Assembly (NCBI GenBank): GCA_016789785.1
Contig: JAEUQE010000134.1
Location: forward strand, 1 to 22,598
Origin: Bryobacterales bacterium
GTDB lineage: Bacteria; Acidobacteriota; Terriglobia; Bryobacterales; Bryobacteraceae
Reading direction: 5' to 3'
DNA: 22,598 nt
In this document: piece by piece, positions 1 through 6,932 of the stretch
Layout of the letters: the number at the start of each line of letters is the position of its first letter
Position numbering within the stretch: position 1 is the stretch's first letter
The notes under the pieces: generated by a model
What the model was told of the DNA's origin: nothing
Databases searched by the model: none
What the model saw: only the letters and a program-made list of their open reading frames with translations
Made by a program: the position numbers and the translations under genes

Positions 1-603
1 GACGCCGTTGAACACGGCCTGCCCGTTCATCATGTCCTTGGAACTGTAGTGCGGGTCGGCGAGGATCGCATCGCGAAGACTGGTGACATCCGCGGCGCTG
101 GGTGCAGTCTGGCCGTTCAACGCCTTGGCGATGCTGGTCGCCGGGCCCAGGATCGGGTCGCTCTTCAGGCTATAGTTCCAGCCCCATACGCGGAGAAAGT
201 ACATCGCTTGCGCAACGTATGCCACCGCTTCGCTCGTCATGTGGTTCATCGGGCGTTTCTCCATGTCGAAACCCGCGTGCACCGCTTCGTGGATTACGAG
301 TGCGGAGTTGCGCGGGTCAGTGTTGGAAGTGAAGCCCAGCATCAACGTGTTCGGGGCTCTCCAATCCGCCGGATTCCAGCCGAGCACCGCTTTGTTCCCG
401 GAGTAATACTCGGCCTCGCCAGCCATCGACGGGACGTAGATTACTCCGATTTTCCCCTTGCCGATGGCGAGTGCCACGTCCAGGAACATCGAACTGCGGA
501 CGGTGACGCCGCCCAGTGTGAAATTAACGGATTTCGCATGGCCACCCCTCAATGTGTTCATGACGTAAAGCTTCGCTGCTGTGTGTGGATCGATTACGCT
601 CAT
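1..603 (-). CDS. Putative HEXXH metallopeptidase-like protein, 3' end cut by window edge
   Basis: An open frame runs from an ATG at 601-603 to the left edge (201 codons, no stop), so the C-terminus is missing. A strong Shine-Dalgarno, GGAGGG, ends a few bases before the ATG and fixes the start. The translation has no signal peptide or membrane segment, so a cytosolic protein is expected. Residues 105-109 read HEAVH, the zinc-binding HEXXH pattern, preceded by hydrophobic ALVI and followed by AGFD. Sixteen residues after the last His comes SEAVAYV, whose Glu125 could be the third zinc ligand as in gluzincin-like folds. The N-terminal 100 residues (VNFTLGGVTVRSS, GKIGVIYVPSMAGEAEYY) are not a family I recognise. 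The metallopeptidase call rests on the motif only; substrate and role are unknown. The gene lies downstream of, and in the same orientation as, the receptor gene, but 506 bp away, so it probably has its own promoter. Confidence 0.7.
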   Translation of the reverse strand, partial: MSVIDPHTAAKLYVMNTLRGGHAKSVNFTLGGVTVRSSMFLDVALAIGKGKIGVIYVPSMAGEAEYYSGNKAVLGWNPADWRAPNTLMLGFTSNTDPRNSALVIHEAVHAGFDMEKRPMNHMTSEAVAYVAQAMYFLRVWGWNYSLKSDPILGPATSIAKALNGQTAPSAADVTSLRDAILADPHYSSKDMMNGQAVFNGV

Positions 604-1109
604 TTTGCCCTCCACCCTGCTACTGTGAGATTCGCGGCCACAATGGTCCAGCATGCCGCGAATTAGTTGCACCCGGGTTCCGCTGTAGCTGCGCAATGTC
701 ACTTTTCCGAGCTTTTTGAGACGGTTGTGGCGCCTGGCCTGCCCGCGCCGGCTGCCGTTGCTGCGCAACGCCCAGCAAAGTCCCGGCGTCTCCTATCCCT
801 CCAAACCGAAAGTCCTCACCGGAGAATCCGATGCGAATGAGTAAGTTTGGAGTGCGGATATCAGAGAAGTATTCTTCCCCCTCCACTGGCGCGGCTGCAT
901 TTGAGGACTATCGCCTTGTTGGGGACCGATGCAGGCCATGCCCGCGTTCGCCGCTACCAGTGATGCCGCGCTTGACTGGTTCACCGATGGTGAGTCTGCC
1001 CTTGTGTACAACAAGCATGACGTCGAGAGTTTTGCCGTGGCGGCCTTTGGCTTTGCGAGCGATGAAGCTGATGCCCGAAGTCAGTGTGCATCGCCGGTCT
1101 GAGGTGGAG
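604..1109. other. 506-bp intergenic stretch without a convincing gene
   Basis: This lies between the receptor stop and the start of the HEXXH gene. Frames of 70-90 codons exist on both strands, but none has a convincing ribosome-binding site or recognisable protein. A copy of the short dispersed repeat (1051-1087) sits just behind the receptor stop. After it, one minus-strand frame stays open to a TAG at 908-910 and reads TSGISFIARK then GKTLDVMLVVHKG, which looks protein-like but has no plausible start, so it may be a decayed remnant. The promoter of the HEXXH gene should lie in about 604-720, but I cannot pick out -35 and -10 boxes. Confidence 0.55.
1051..1087 (-). repeat. Short dispersed repeat, copy A
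   Basis: Read on the minus strand this begins ACA-N-TGACTTCGGGCAT and ends TCGCTCGCAAAG, with about 9 variable bases between. It matches the copies at 10934-10970 (29 of the 33 bases from TGACTTC onward) and 11110-11146 (26 of 33). It starts about 22 nt after the receptor stop codon and is oriented like that gene. It is too short to name as an IS; it could be the conserved end of a decayed small element. Confidence 0.6.
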
Positions 1110-4100
1110 CTAGAAGTTGATCTTCAGCGCCAACTGAATAATCCGTGCCTGGTTGTTCTGAAACTCCCCCACCCGGCCGAAGTTTGCGCTGCCCGGATTC
1201 GTGTCGGGCCCCGGGAACCGCGGATGGTTGAACGTGTTGAACATCTCTGACCGGAACTGGATCTTCCACCGCTCCTCAATGCGAAAGTTCTTGAACAAAC
1301 CGAAGTTCACTTCGTTCACCCTGCTGTTCCGCACATTGGCCCAACGCGTCGGATACCGGCGTACGTAGTTCCCGAAATCCGCATACGCACCATTCCGCGG
1401 ATCGGCTGACGTCTGCGGCTGGAAGTTCGCGCCCGGCATCGAGTGCACTCCGGTCCAGGCCGGGAACAGCGCCAGATTGTCCGCCGAGTTCGGGAACTTC
1501 ACGAAATGCTCAGTCGCAAACCACCGCGCAAGTGTACGCTCATTGCGCGGGAGATGAAAGTCCTGGCCGTCGAAGAAGGAATCTGTGCCGAACACCGTGG
1601 GTGTACCGGATTGGATGGTGTATTGACCCGAGATCTGCCAGCCGCCCGCAACAGCATCCAGCACCTTCGGCATGCTCCCGCCCACCTTCTTGCCGCGCCC
1701 CACTGGGATCTCGACAATCGGCGCCAGCGACAGTTTGTGCGGCCGGTCCTCTCCGCCCAGCTTATGCTCGGCGATCGGGCCAGAAATCTCTGGTCCCCAG
1801 AACGAAGTATCTTCGAATAACTTCGAAAACGTGTAGGCGGCGAGCACGCTGAAACCCTTGTTGAACCGCCGCTGAACCTTTGCCTGCAGCGCATCATATT
1901 GATTCACGCCCCACGGGTTGTTCGCCCGCGACTGGCCTCCAAGAATCTTGATCGGCCGTAACAGATCGTAAAGGCTGATCAACTGCGTGGTGGAACGGCC
2001 CCCAGTTACTCCCGGCAGGCCCTGGAACGGATTGGGAATCTGTTCATCGGAGAGAAAAGGACGCGCCAGAGGCTTGCCCGCCGCGTCGAACCGCGGAACC
2101 CGCAAAGTCGACCAGCGCTCAAACCCGATGTCGTTCTGTTGTAAGTCTGAAGGAATGTTGTAAGTCTGATTATGCGAATAACCGGCTTCCAGTAACCATC
2201 CCTTCCATTCATGCTGCAGGAACAGACTGTAATCCCACGAATAAGGCGGGGCGGCGTTGCGATTGTTCCAATTCACGCCCTGACCCAGGTTGGTCATCGC
2301 ACCCAGCGACGATCCGGTGGGCGCCAGAATCCCGTCGCGGAATGGATTGTCCAGCGTGTCGTACGCCGTGATTCGCGTGTCCAGCGATGCGGTGAACGGC
2401 GTCGACCGGCTGAATCCGTTCTGCCCGCCCTTGATCCCCGATCCCTGCACGAAACGGCCGAATCCGCCCCGCAGCACCGTGTTGTCGCGCAACCGGTACG
2501 CAAATCCGATTCGCGGCTGCCACTGATTCCAGCGCGGATTCACTGACGTCACGGGTTGCCCGTCCACACCCGCGAATCGCTGCGCTCCGTACACCTTGAA
2601 CTGATCGGCCGGCATCAACTGTGCCACCTGCGGGCCAAACGGATAGCGCACAGGGTCCTTCAATACATCACCGAGAATCCGCGTGTATGCCGCCTGCGCC
2701 GCGTCACTAATCGGATTGAGCACCGCGGGGTCGTAGTCGACGGTCTGCCGGTTGAAGCGCTCCGTAAACGGCCGCTCATGATCCCATCGGAGCCCCATGT
2801 TGAAAGTAAGTCTCGACGTCGCGCGCCAGTCCGTTTGCAGGAACAGCGCATAGTAGTGCATCGAATCGAAACGGTTCGCGTTGCGGGGAAAACTTCCGGA
2901 GTATGGCTGCCCGAGAAGGAACGTCGCCATCGTGGACCCATAACCCGTTTCGCCCACATCGTAACGCCGGCGGGTCCAGTTCCCCCCGCTTTCAAAGCTG
3001 AATTCACCGCTTTGATTCCCGAAGTTCGCATCGGCTTCCTGAATCAGGCGGTACTCCAGGCCATACCGGAACGTGAAGTTACTCCGCACCTGCGTCACAT
3101 TGGCGATCAGGCCGGACTGCGTGCTCATGGGTGTGCTACCTGCACCTCCACCGATATCGCCGAAGATATTCGTGATCCTCGGGAACGATAGCTTCTCCAT
3201 CTGCGAGACAAAGCGCGTAGGGAATCCCAGATCCGCCGGATTGAAGCCTGTGCCATTGGAGTAGCTCGGCTCTTCGAAGCGCGTGATGTTGAAGCGCACG
3301 TTCAGAATACGCGCTGAAGACATCGTCCACACGTGATCAACACCCAGGCCACGGTTGATACGGGTCAGGTTGCCGCCCGTCGCCGCGTTCGCGAAATCGT
3401 CCCCAGTCAATTCATCCATGTGGTTCCATCGAATCGACGCGAAACTCTTGTGCGAGTTACTCCACGTATGATCGACGCGCGTGACGATGCTGGCCATCCG
3501 ATTCTGGCGGCTGCTGGACGGAACAAAGTTGCTCGACGCGTTACTCGTGGGCAGGCTCGGCGTATTCGGCAGCGGTACGAACTTAAGGATGTTCAGCGCC
3601 ACAGGGCTCATTCTTTGCCGCGGAATCGTGTTCCCGGTAAACGGTAGCCGGTAGCCGAAGTTCGGATTCGCCACCGTCACGCCCGACGCGTCTTGGATGG
3701 TGCGCCGCCCGTCGATGGTCAGCGGATCGAAGATCGTGATCGGCACCCGTTCGCTGACACCGCCGATCACCCGTGTCGTGAAGGATCCGTTGAAATCGCC
3801 CGCGCGCTCCTGCTCGGTCGGAACGGACCGCGTGGTGAATCGCGGATCCGAGTTGCGTATTCCCTCATACGAGACGAAGAAGAAGGTGCGGTTCTTGTCC
3901 TTGTAGAACTTCGGTATCCATACCGGTCCGCCAAATGTGCCACCCCACAGATTGTAGTGAGCCGGCACCTTGGCCTGACCGCTCCGGTTGGACTGGAACA
4001 GGTTCGCGTTGAGCGCCGAATTTCGGAAGAACTCATAAACGCCACCGTGATAGTCTTTGGTGCCGCTCTTCACCGAGACGTTGATCGTGCCCCCGGCCTG

Positions 4101-4790
4101 GCGCCCATACTGCGCGTCATAGGCGTTCTGCATGATCTTGAACTCGGCCACGCTATCGGCCGGGGGAATGAAGGCCACGCGGTCGCGCTTGGTGTTCGGC
4201 ATACCGTCAATGAGAAACTCGTTCGCGCGAGTCCCTCGTCCCCCGTTCACGTTGAACTCCGATGCGGCGTTGTTCGACCACATCATCGCGACATTCTGGT
4301 TCTGGTCCAGCGCCATCACACCTGGCGACATGGTGGCGAGCAGAAAGGGGATTCGCGAAAGCATCGGCATCTCGGTGATGGCGGCGCCTTCGATTACGGT
4401 GCCGGCCGTGGATGCGGAAGTGTCAATGAGCGGCGTTTCCGCGCTCACCACCACGCTTTGTGTCAGATTGCCTAACTCGAGCGCAACATCGAGTTGTTTG
4501 GAATCCGCGGTTTGCAGCACGATATTCCGGCGCACCAGTGTTTGGAATCCGTCCGACGATATGGTGACGGAGTAAGTGGCGGGATTCAGGAAACGGACCG
4601 TCCAGGCGCCCGTCGCGTTCGTGGTGGTGGTTTGTTTGACTTGCGTCGTCTCCGATAACACTTCGACCGACGCGCCAGGGATCACTGCACCAGTGGAGTC
4701 TGTTACGCGCCCTTGCAGCGTGGCGCGGGACTCCTGGGCATGGAGAGAAGAGCAGAGTAGAAGGAGGGCAAACAAGCAGTTGGTTCGCAC
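1110..4790 (-). CDS. TonB-dependent receptor, Oar-like, with N-terminal carboxypeptidase-regulatory domain
   Basis: A 1226-residue outer-membrane protein expected to import a ligand using TonB energy. The start is a GTG at 4788-4790 with GAGG five bases upstream. A signal peptide (residues 1-19, cleaved after SLHA) leads into a CarboxypepD_reg-like beta-sandwich at about 20-110 (GRVTDSTGAVIPGASVEV, then TYSVTISSDGFQT). A plug domain follows at about 115-245 (FNVNGGRGTRANEFLIDG, YDAQYGRQAGGTINVSVKSGT). The rest is a beta-barrel rich in aromatic strands that ends ALKINF, a typical terminal outer-membrane beta signal. This architecture is heavily duplicated in Acidobacteriota (Oar/Cna-B-like receptors). 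The substrate cannot be read from sequence; no SusD partner, transporter or glycosidase lies beside it. It is transcribed away from the divergent small gene at 4964, with an AT-rich region holding a palindrome between them. Confidence 0.93.
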   Translation of the reverse strand: MRTNCLFALLLLCSSLHAQESRATLQGRVTDSTGAVIPGASVEVLSETTQVKQTTTTNATGAWTVRFLNPATYSVTISSDGFQTLVRRNIVLQTADSKQLDVALELGNLTQSVVVSAETPLIDTSASTAGTVIEGAAITEMPMLSRIPFLLATMSPGVMALDQNQNVAMMWSNNAASEFNVNGGRGTRANEFLIDGMPNTKRDRVAFIPPADSVAEFKIMQNAYDAQYGRQAGGTINVSVKSGTKDYHGGVYEFFRNSALNANLFQSNRSGQAKVPAHYNLWGGTFGGPVWIPKFYKDKNRTFFFVSYEGIRNSDPRFTTRSVPTEQERAGDFNGSFTTRVIGGVSERVPITIFDPLTIDGRRTIQDASGVTVANPNFGYRLPFTGNTIPRQRMSPVALNILKFVPLPNTPSLPTSNASSNFVPSSSRQNRMASIVTRVDHTWSNSHKSFASIRWNHMDELTGDDFANAATGGNLTRINRGLGVDHVWTMSSARILNVRFNITRFEEPSYSNGTGFNPADLGFPTRFVSQMEKLSFPRITNIFGDIGGGAGSTPMSTQSGLIANVTQVRSNFTFRYGLEYRLIQEADANFGNQSGEFSFESGGNWTRRRYDVGETGYGSTMATFLLGQPYSGSFPRNANRFDSMHYYALFLQTDWRATSRLTFNMGLRWDHERPFTERFNRQTVDYDPAVLNPISDAAQAAYTRILGDVLKDPVRYPFGPQVAQLMPADQFKVYGAQRFAGVDGQPVTSVNPRWNQWQPRIGFAYRLRDNTVLRGGFGRFVQGSGIKGGQNGFSRSTPFTASLDTRITAYDTLDNPFRDGILAPTGSSLGAMTNLGQGVNWNNRNAAPPYSWDYSLFLQHEWKGWLLEAGYSHNQTYNIPSDLQQNDIGFERWSTLRVPRFDAAGKPLARPFLSDEQIPNPFQGLPGVTGGRSTTQLISLYDLLRPIKILGGQSRANNPWGVNQYDALQAKVQRRFNKGFSVLAAYTFSKLFEDTSFWGPEISGPIAEHKLGGEDRPHKLSLAPIVEIPVGRGKKVGGSMPKVLDAVAGGWQISGQYTIQSGTPTVFGTDSFFDGQDFHLPRNERTLARWFATEHFVKFPNSADNLALFPAWTGVHSMPGANFQPQTSADPRNGAYADFGNYVRRYPTRWANVRNSRVNEVNFGLFKNFRIEERWKIQFRSEMFNTFNHPRFPGPDTNPGSANFGRVGEFQNNQARIIQLALKINF

Positions 4791-4827
4791 ACAAACCTCA
4801 CAGCAAAGGGAAACTGCGATCCATATT

Positions 4828-4837
4828 GCAAATTTGC
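4828..4837. promoter_or_regulatory. Palindrome GCAAATTTGC in the receptor upstream region
   Basis: A perfect 10-bp palindrome in an AT-rich island (about 4800-4870) within the divergent region between the receptor gene and the small gene at 4964. Its place 38-47 nt upstream of the receptor GTG fits an operator or promoter element. The assignment is inference; a 10-mer palindrome can arise by chance. Confidence 0.3.
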
Positions 4838-4948
4838 TGCCAATTGAAAAGGTTTTGTTTTCATAGGGATGTGGATGCCGCTACCGAGCTTTGGGGCATT
4901 TCGCGCGGCCGCCAGGGAGTTCTGCCCGCACGGAATGGGACAGTCGCG

Positions 4949-4954
4949 TACAAT
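4949..4954 (+). promoter_or_regulatory. -10-like TACAAT close to the start of the YCPFCG gene
   Basis: TACAAT (5 of 6 to the sigma-70 -10 consensus) ends nine bases before the ATG at 4964. No good -35 is visible 16-18 bp upstream and there is no Shine-Dalgarno in the gap. Transcription would start at or within a few bases of the start codon, giving a leaderless or nearly leaderless mRNA. Confidence 0.4.
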
Positions 4955-4963
4955 GATTCAGGA

Positions 4964-5191
4964 ATGCTTTGCTGCGATGAACTGCAAGACCTCGTGGATC
5001 GCGAGATGGTTCGCGTCGGGCCCATCCACACCCTGACCAACGGCCGCATCCTCACCGAAATCGATACCGAATACTTCCTGGTCTTCGGCTCCGAGAGGCC
5101 GAGCTACGTCGGCCTGAATTACTGTCCCTTCTGCGGCCGGGTCATCTCGCGCGGCTTGTGGAACCTCGAGAAAAAGAAGCAGGGCCGCTGA
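4964..5191 (+). CDS. Small conserved-looking protein with CC and YCPFCG metal-binding cysteines
   Basis: A 75-residue protein of unknown function. The frame is open further upstream (to 4826), but that part overlaps the AT-rich promoter region and looks non-coding; the ATG at 4964 follows a TACAAT element by nine bases, so I take it as the start. It begins MLCCDELQDLVD and has four cysteines, C3, C4, C54 and C57, the last two in YCPFCGR, which resembles half of a zinc ribbon. The cysteine pairs could together bind one metal ion. The middle (VRVGPIHTLTNGRILTEID) is predicted beta-rich, and the C-terminus is basic (EKKKQGR). It is divergent from the receptor gene and converges on the next gene with a one-base gap. 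Similar short YCPFCG proteins occur as hypothetical proteins in bacteria and phages; I assign no function. Confidence 0.65.
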   Translation: MLCCDELQDLVDREMVRVGPIHTLTNGRILTEIDTEYFLVFGSERPSYVGLNYCPFCGRVISRGLWNLEKKKQGR

Positions 5192-5192
5192 C

Positions 5193-6683
5193 TTACTGCT
5201 GCGCCCCGCCGGCCAGGAGCCGCGGCGTGTAAGTGATCGGCGCCGTGGTGGAAGTATTCGAGAATACCAGCGTAACTCCCGCGAATTCACCAGGCGAAAG
5301 AACGCCGTCGCTGCCCGGATTGACCAGGACGAACGGGCTTCCCGCCGGCGTCGCGCACGACGTCACACCCTGGGAACTCACCAGTGCTGCATTGCTGGAG
5401 AGGCCATCTAGCGCCAAAACAATCGGACCCTGACGCGGCGTCGCGCCGTTGTAGCGGATGTTCACCACCTGCGCCCAACGCCCCGTCAGCGCGTCGCGCC
5501 GCGGTGCGCCGATCGAGATCAAGGCCTCCGAAGTGATGTTGGTGGCGCACGCAGGCCCGCCGATAAACAGGTTGTACGAGGTGCTTGCCGTGCAGGCTCC
5601 CGCGAAATTGGCGTTCAGCCGCAGTGCGAATGTGCCCGCCGCCGCCGGCGTTCCCGAAAGCCTGGCGCCGGAAAACTGCATTCCCACCGGGAGCGACCCT
5701 TCCAGTGTGAAGCCCGTCGCGTTTGCAGTCCCATTGTTGGCCGAAAAATCGACGGGGCCATAAGGACCACCGAGAGCGCCTGCTGGCAAAGTCTGTGGCG
5801 AGAATGTGGCGTTGCAAGTGCTGGTTACCTGAATGCCGGTGGAGGTCGACGCCACAACACGGCCGTTCGCCGAGTACGTCGCGCCCAGGTACACCACACT
5901 CTCCGCGGCCGGATCCACCGTTACGTCCGCACGCAAAACGCCGCCAGCAATGACGGGATTCGCGGCCGTTACGCCTTCAGTGTGCGGCGTGAGCGCGACG
6001 GTCAGAGCCCCGACGGAGTCCGCGGTGTTGACGGTCGCCAGAGGCACGGAGAGGCTGGTTTGTCCTCTCGGCAGCGTGGCGCTCAGCGGCGTTGCACGTG
6101 ACAATCGCTCGTTCGACGTACAATACTGTTCCGGTGTATTTCGCGCGATGGTAACCTGCGAACCAACTATCCAGGTGTAGTCCCTGTCGACCCGGAATGG
6201 ACGCCTCAGAATCCTGCGGGCCATCCCCGGAGGGAACACGCTGGGCTGTCCCTGATTCGGCAAGCCAGGCGTGAAGAAATTCTGCGAGCCGCCAGCGGCG
6301 TACGTAATGTCCGCATTGGTCGGATTGAAGTACCCGAACCACGCATGGACCAGCCGGTGAGTCCAAACTACGCGTTCCCCCACGTTGTGCACGAATTGCA
6401 GACTGGAACTGCCCACGGAGGTGGTTCCTCCCGAGAACCCCTCCATTTGGAACGTCTCCTCCGTGGCTCCTCCCGGATTAAACGTCACGCGTGAACCGCG
6501 CTGCACCGGATCGCGTGTCACCCACGACGGGCCAAACCCCGGATTCACAATCACCCCGACAATAACGGTCTCGCCTGAGGTCTCACTGGAGATGTCCACG
6601 CAGTCGACGAACGGTATCACAATTTGTGCTGTCACCCGATTCGCGAGTAAGGAAAGACAGAATAGCAGTGCTCCGATTCGCAT
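5193..6683 (-). CDS. Secreted Ig-fold (He_PIG-like) protein of unknown function
   Basis: A 496-residue exported protein. I chose the ATG at 6681-6683, which gives a clean signal peptide (MRIGALLFCLSLL, cleavage after VTA); the longer frame to 6716 starts at TTG and adds charged residues in front of it. Residues about 294-372 (LEGSLPVGMQF, GARLSGTPAAAGTFALRL) match the 'putative Ig' He_PIG pattern common in secreted Acidobacteriota proteins. The N-terminal half is glycine- and aromatic-rich beta structure (GYFNPTNADITYAAGG), and the C-terminus ends in another beta domain (PGSDGVLSPGEFAGVTLVF). No catalytic motif is apparent. Cysteines are sparse (for example in FVDCVD and EQYCTS) and may form disulphides. 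A surface or matrix role is possible. It diverges from the large cytochrome gene across about 250 bp, so the two could share regulation. Confidence 0.85.
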   Translation of the reverse strand: MRIGALLFCLSLLANRVTAQIVIPFVDCVDISSETSGETVIVGVIVNPGFGPSWVTRDPVQRGSRVTFNPGGATEETFQMEGFSGGTTSVGSSSLQFVHNVGERVVWTHRLVHAWFGYFNPTNADITYAAGGSQNFFTPGLPNQGQPSVFPPGMARRILRRPFRVDRDYTWIVGSQVTIARNTPEQYCTSNERLSRATPLSATLPRGQTSLSVPLATVNTADSVGALTVALTPHTEGVTAANPVIAGGVLRADVTVDPAAESVVYLGATYSANGRVVASTSTGIQVTSTCNATFSPQTLPAGALGGPYGPVDFSANNGTANATGFTLEGSLPVGMQFSGARLSGTPAAAGTFALRLNANFAGACTASTSYNLFIGGPACATNITSEALISIGAPRRDALTGRWAQVVNIRYNGATPRQGPIVLALDGLSSNAALVSSQGVTSCATPAGSPFVLVNPGSDGVLSPGEFAGVTLVFSNTSTTAPITYTPRLLAGGAQQ

Positions 6684-6692
6684 TTGAGGTAA

Positions 6693-6721
6693 GGCTATCC
6701 AACGGCGGACGGTCAAGTCAA
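6693..6721 (-). promoter_or_regulatory. Possible promoter of the secreted Ig-fold gene
   Basis: On the minus strand TTGACT (6716-6721) is followed after 16-17 bp by a weak -10-like GATAGC/ATAGCC (6693-6699). That places the transcription start only a few bases from the ATG at 6683, and no Shine-Dalgarno is visible. The -35 is good; the -10 is poor. Confidence 0.3.
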
Positions 6722-6915
6722 GATTTCCGTCCGTACTGCCGTACTCCTACTTCCAGTACGTCGCCGATCCCAAGGATCAACCTCGCGCGACCTTATCATC
6801 CTGTTCCAGCAATTGCCGTAACGGTCGCGCCACCCCATTGTGCCGGTGCTCACTGCGGAGTTCACTGCGAAGTTCATCCGCAACCGTTACTGCGGTTTGC
6901 TCGTTCAAGATCGCA

Positions 6916-6921
6916 TACAAT
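6916..6921 (+). promoter_or_regulatory. -10-like TACAAT close to the start of the cytochrome gene
   Basis: TACAAT lies eleven bases before the ATG at 6933, with no recognisable -35 and no Shine-Dalgarno in between. The arrangement resembles that at 4949-4964, with the same hexamer, and suggests a very short or absent 5' leader. Confidence 0.4.
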
Positions 6922-6932
6922 AGGCTCAATCC

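Noticed and set aside
49..666. A 205-codon plus-strand frame at the left edge
   Set aside because: The minus strand has a frame with a strong Shine-Dalgarno and an HEXXH motif over the same bases; the plus frame is its shadow.
620..886. Minus-strand frame of 88 codons in the 604-1109 gap
   Set aside because: No ribosome site or family, and it would run to within 17 bp of the next start through the expected promoter region. Not impossible, but unsupported.
831..1250. Plus-strand frame of 139 codons overlapping the receptor's 3' end
   Set aside because: It overlaps about 140 bp of the receptor's terminal barrel strand region on the opposite strand and has no support of its own.
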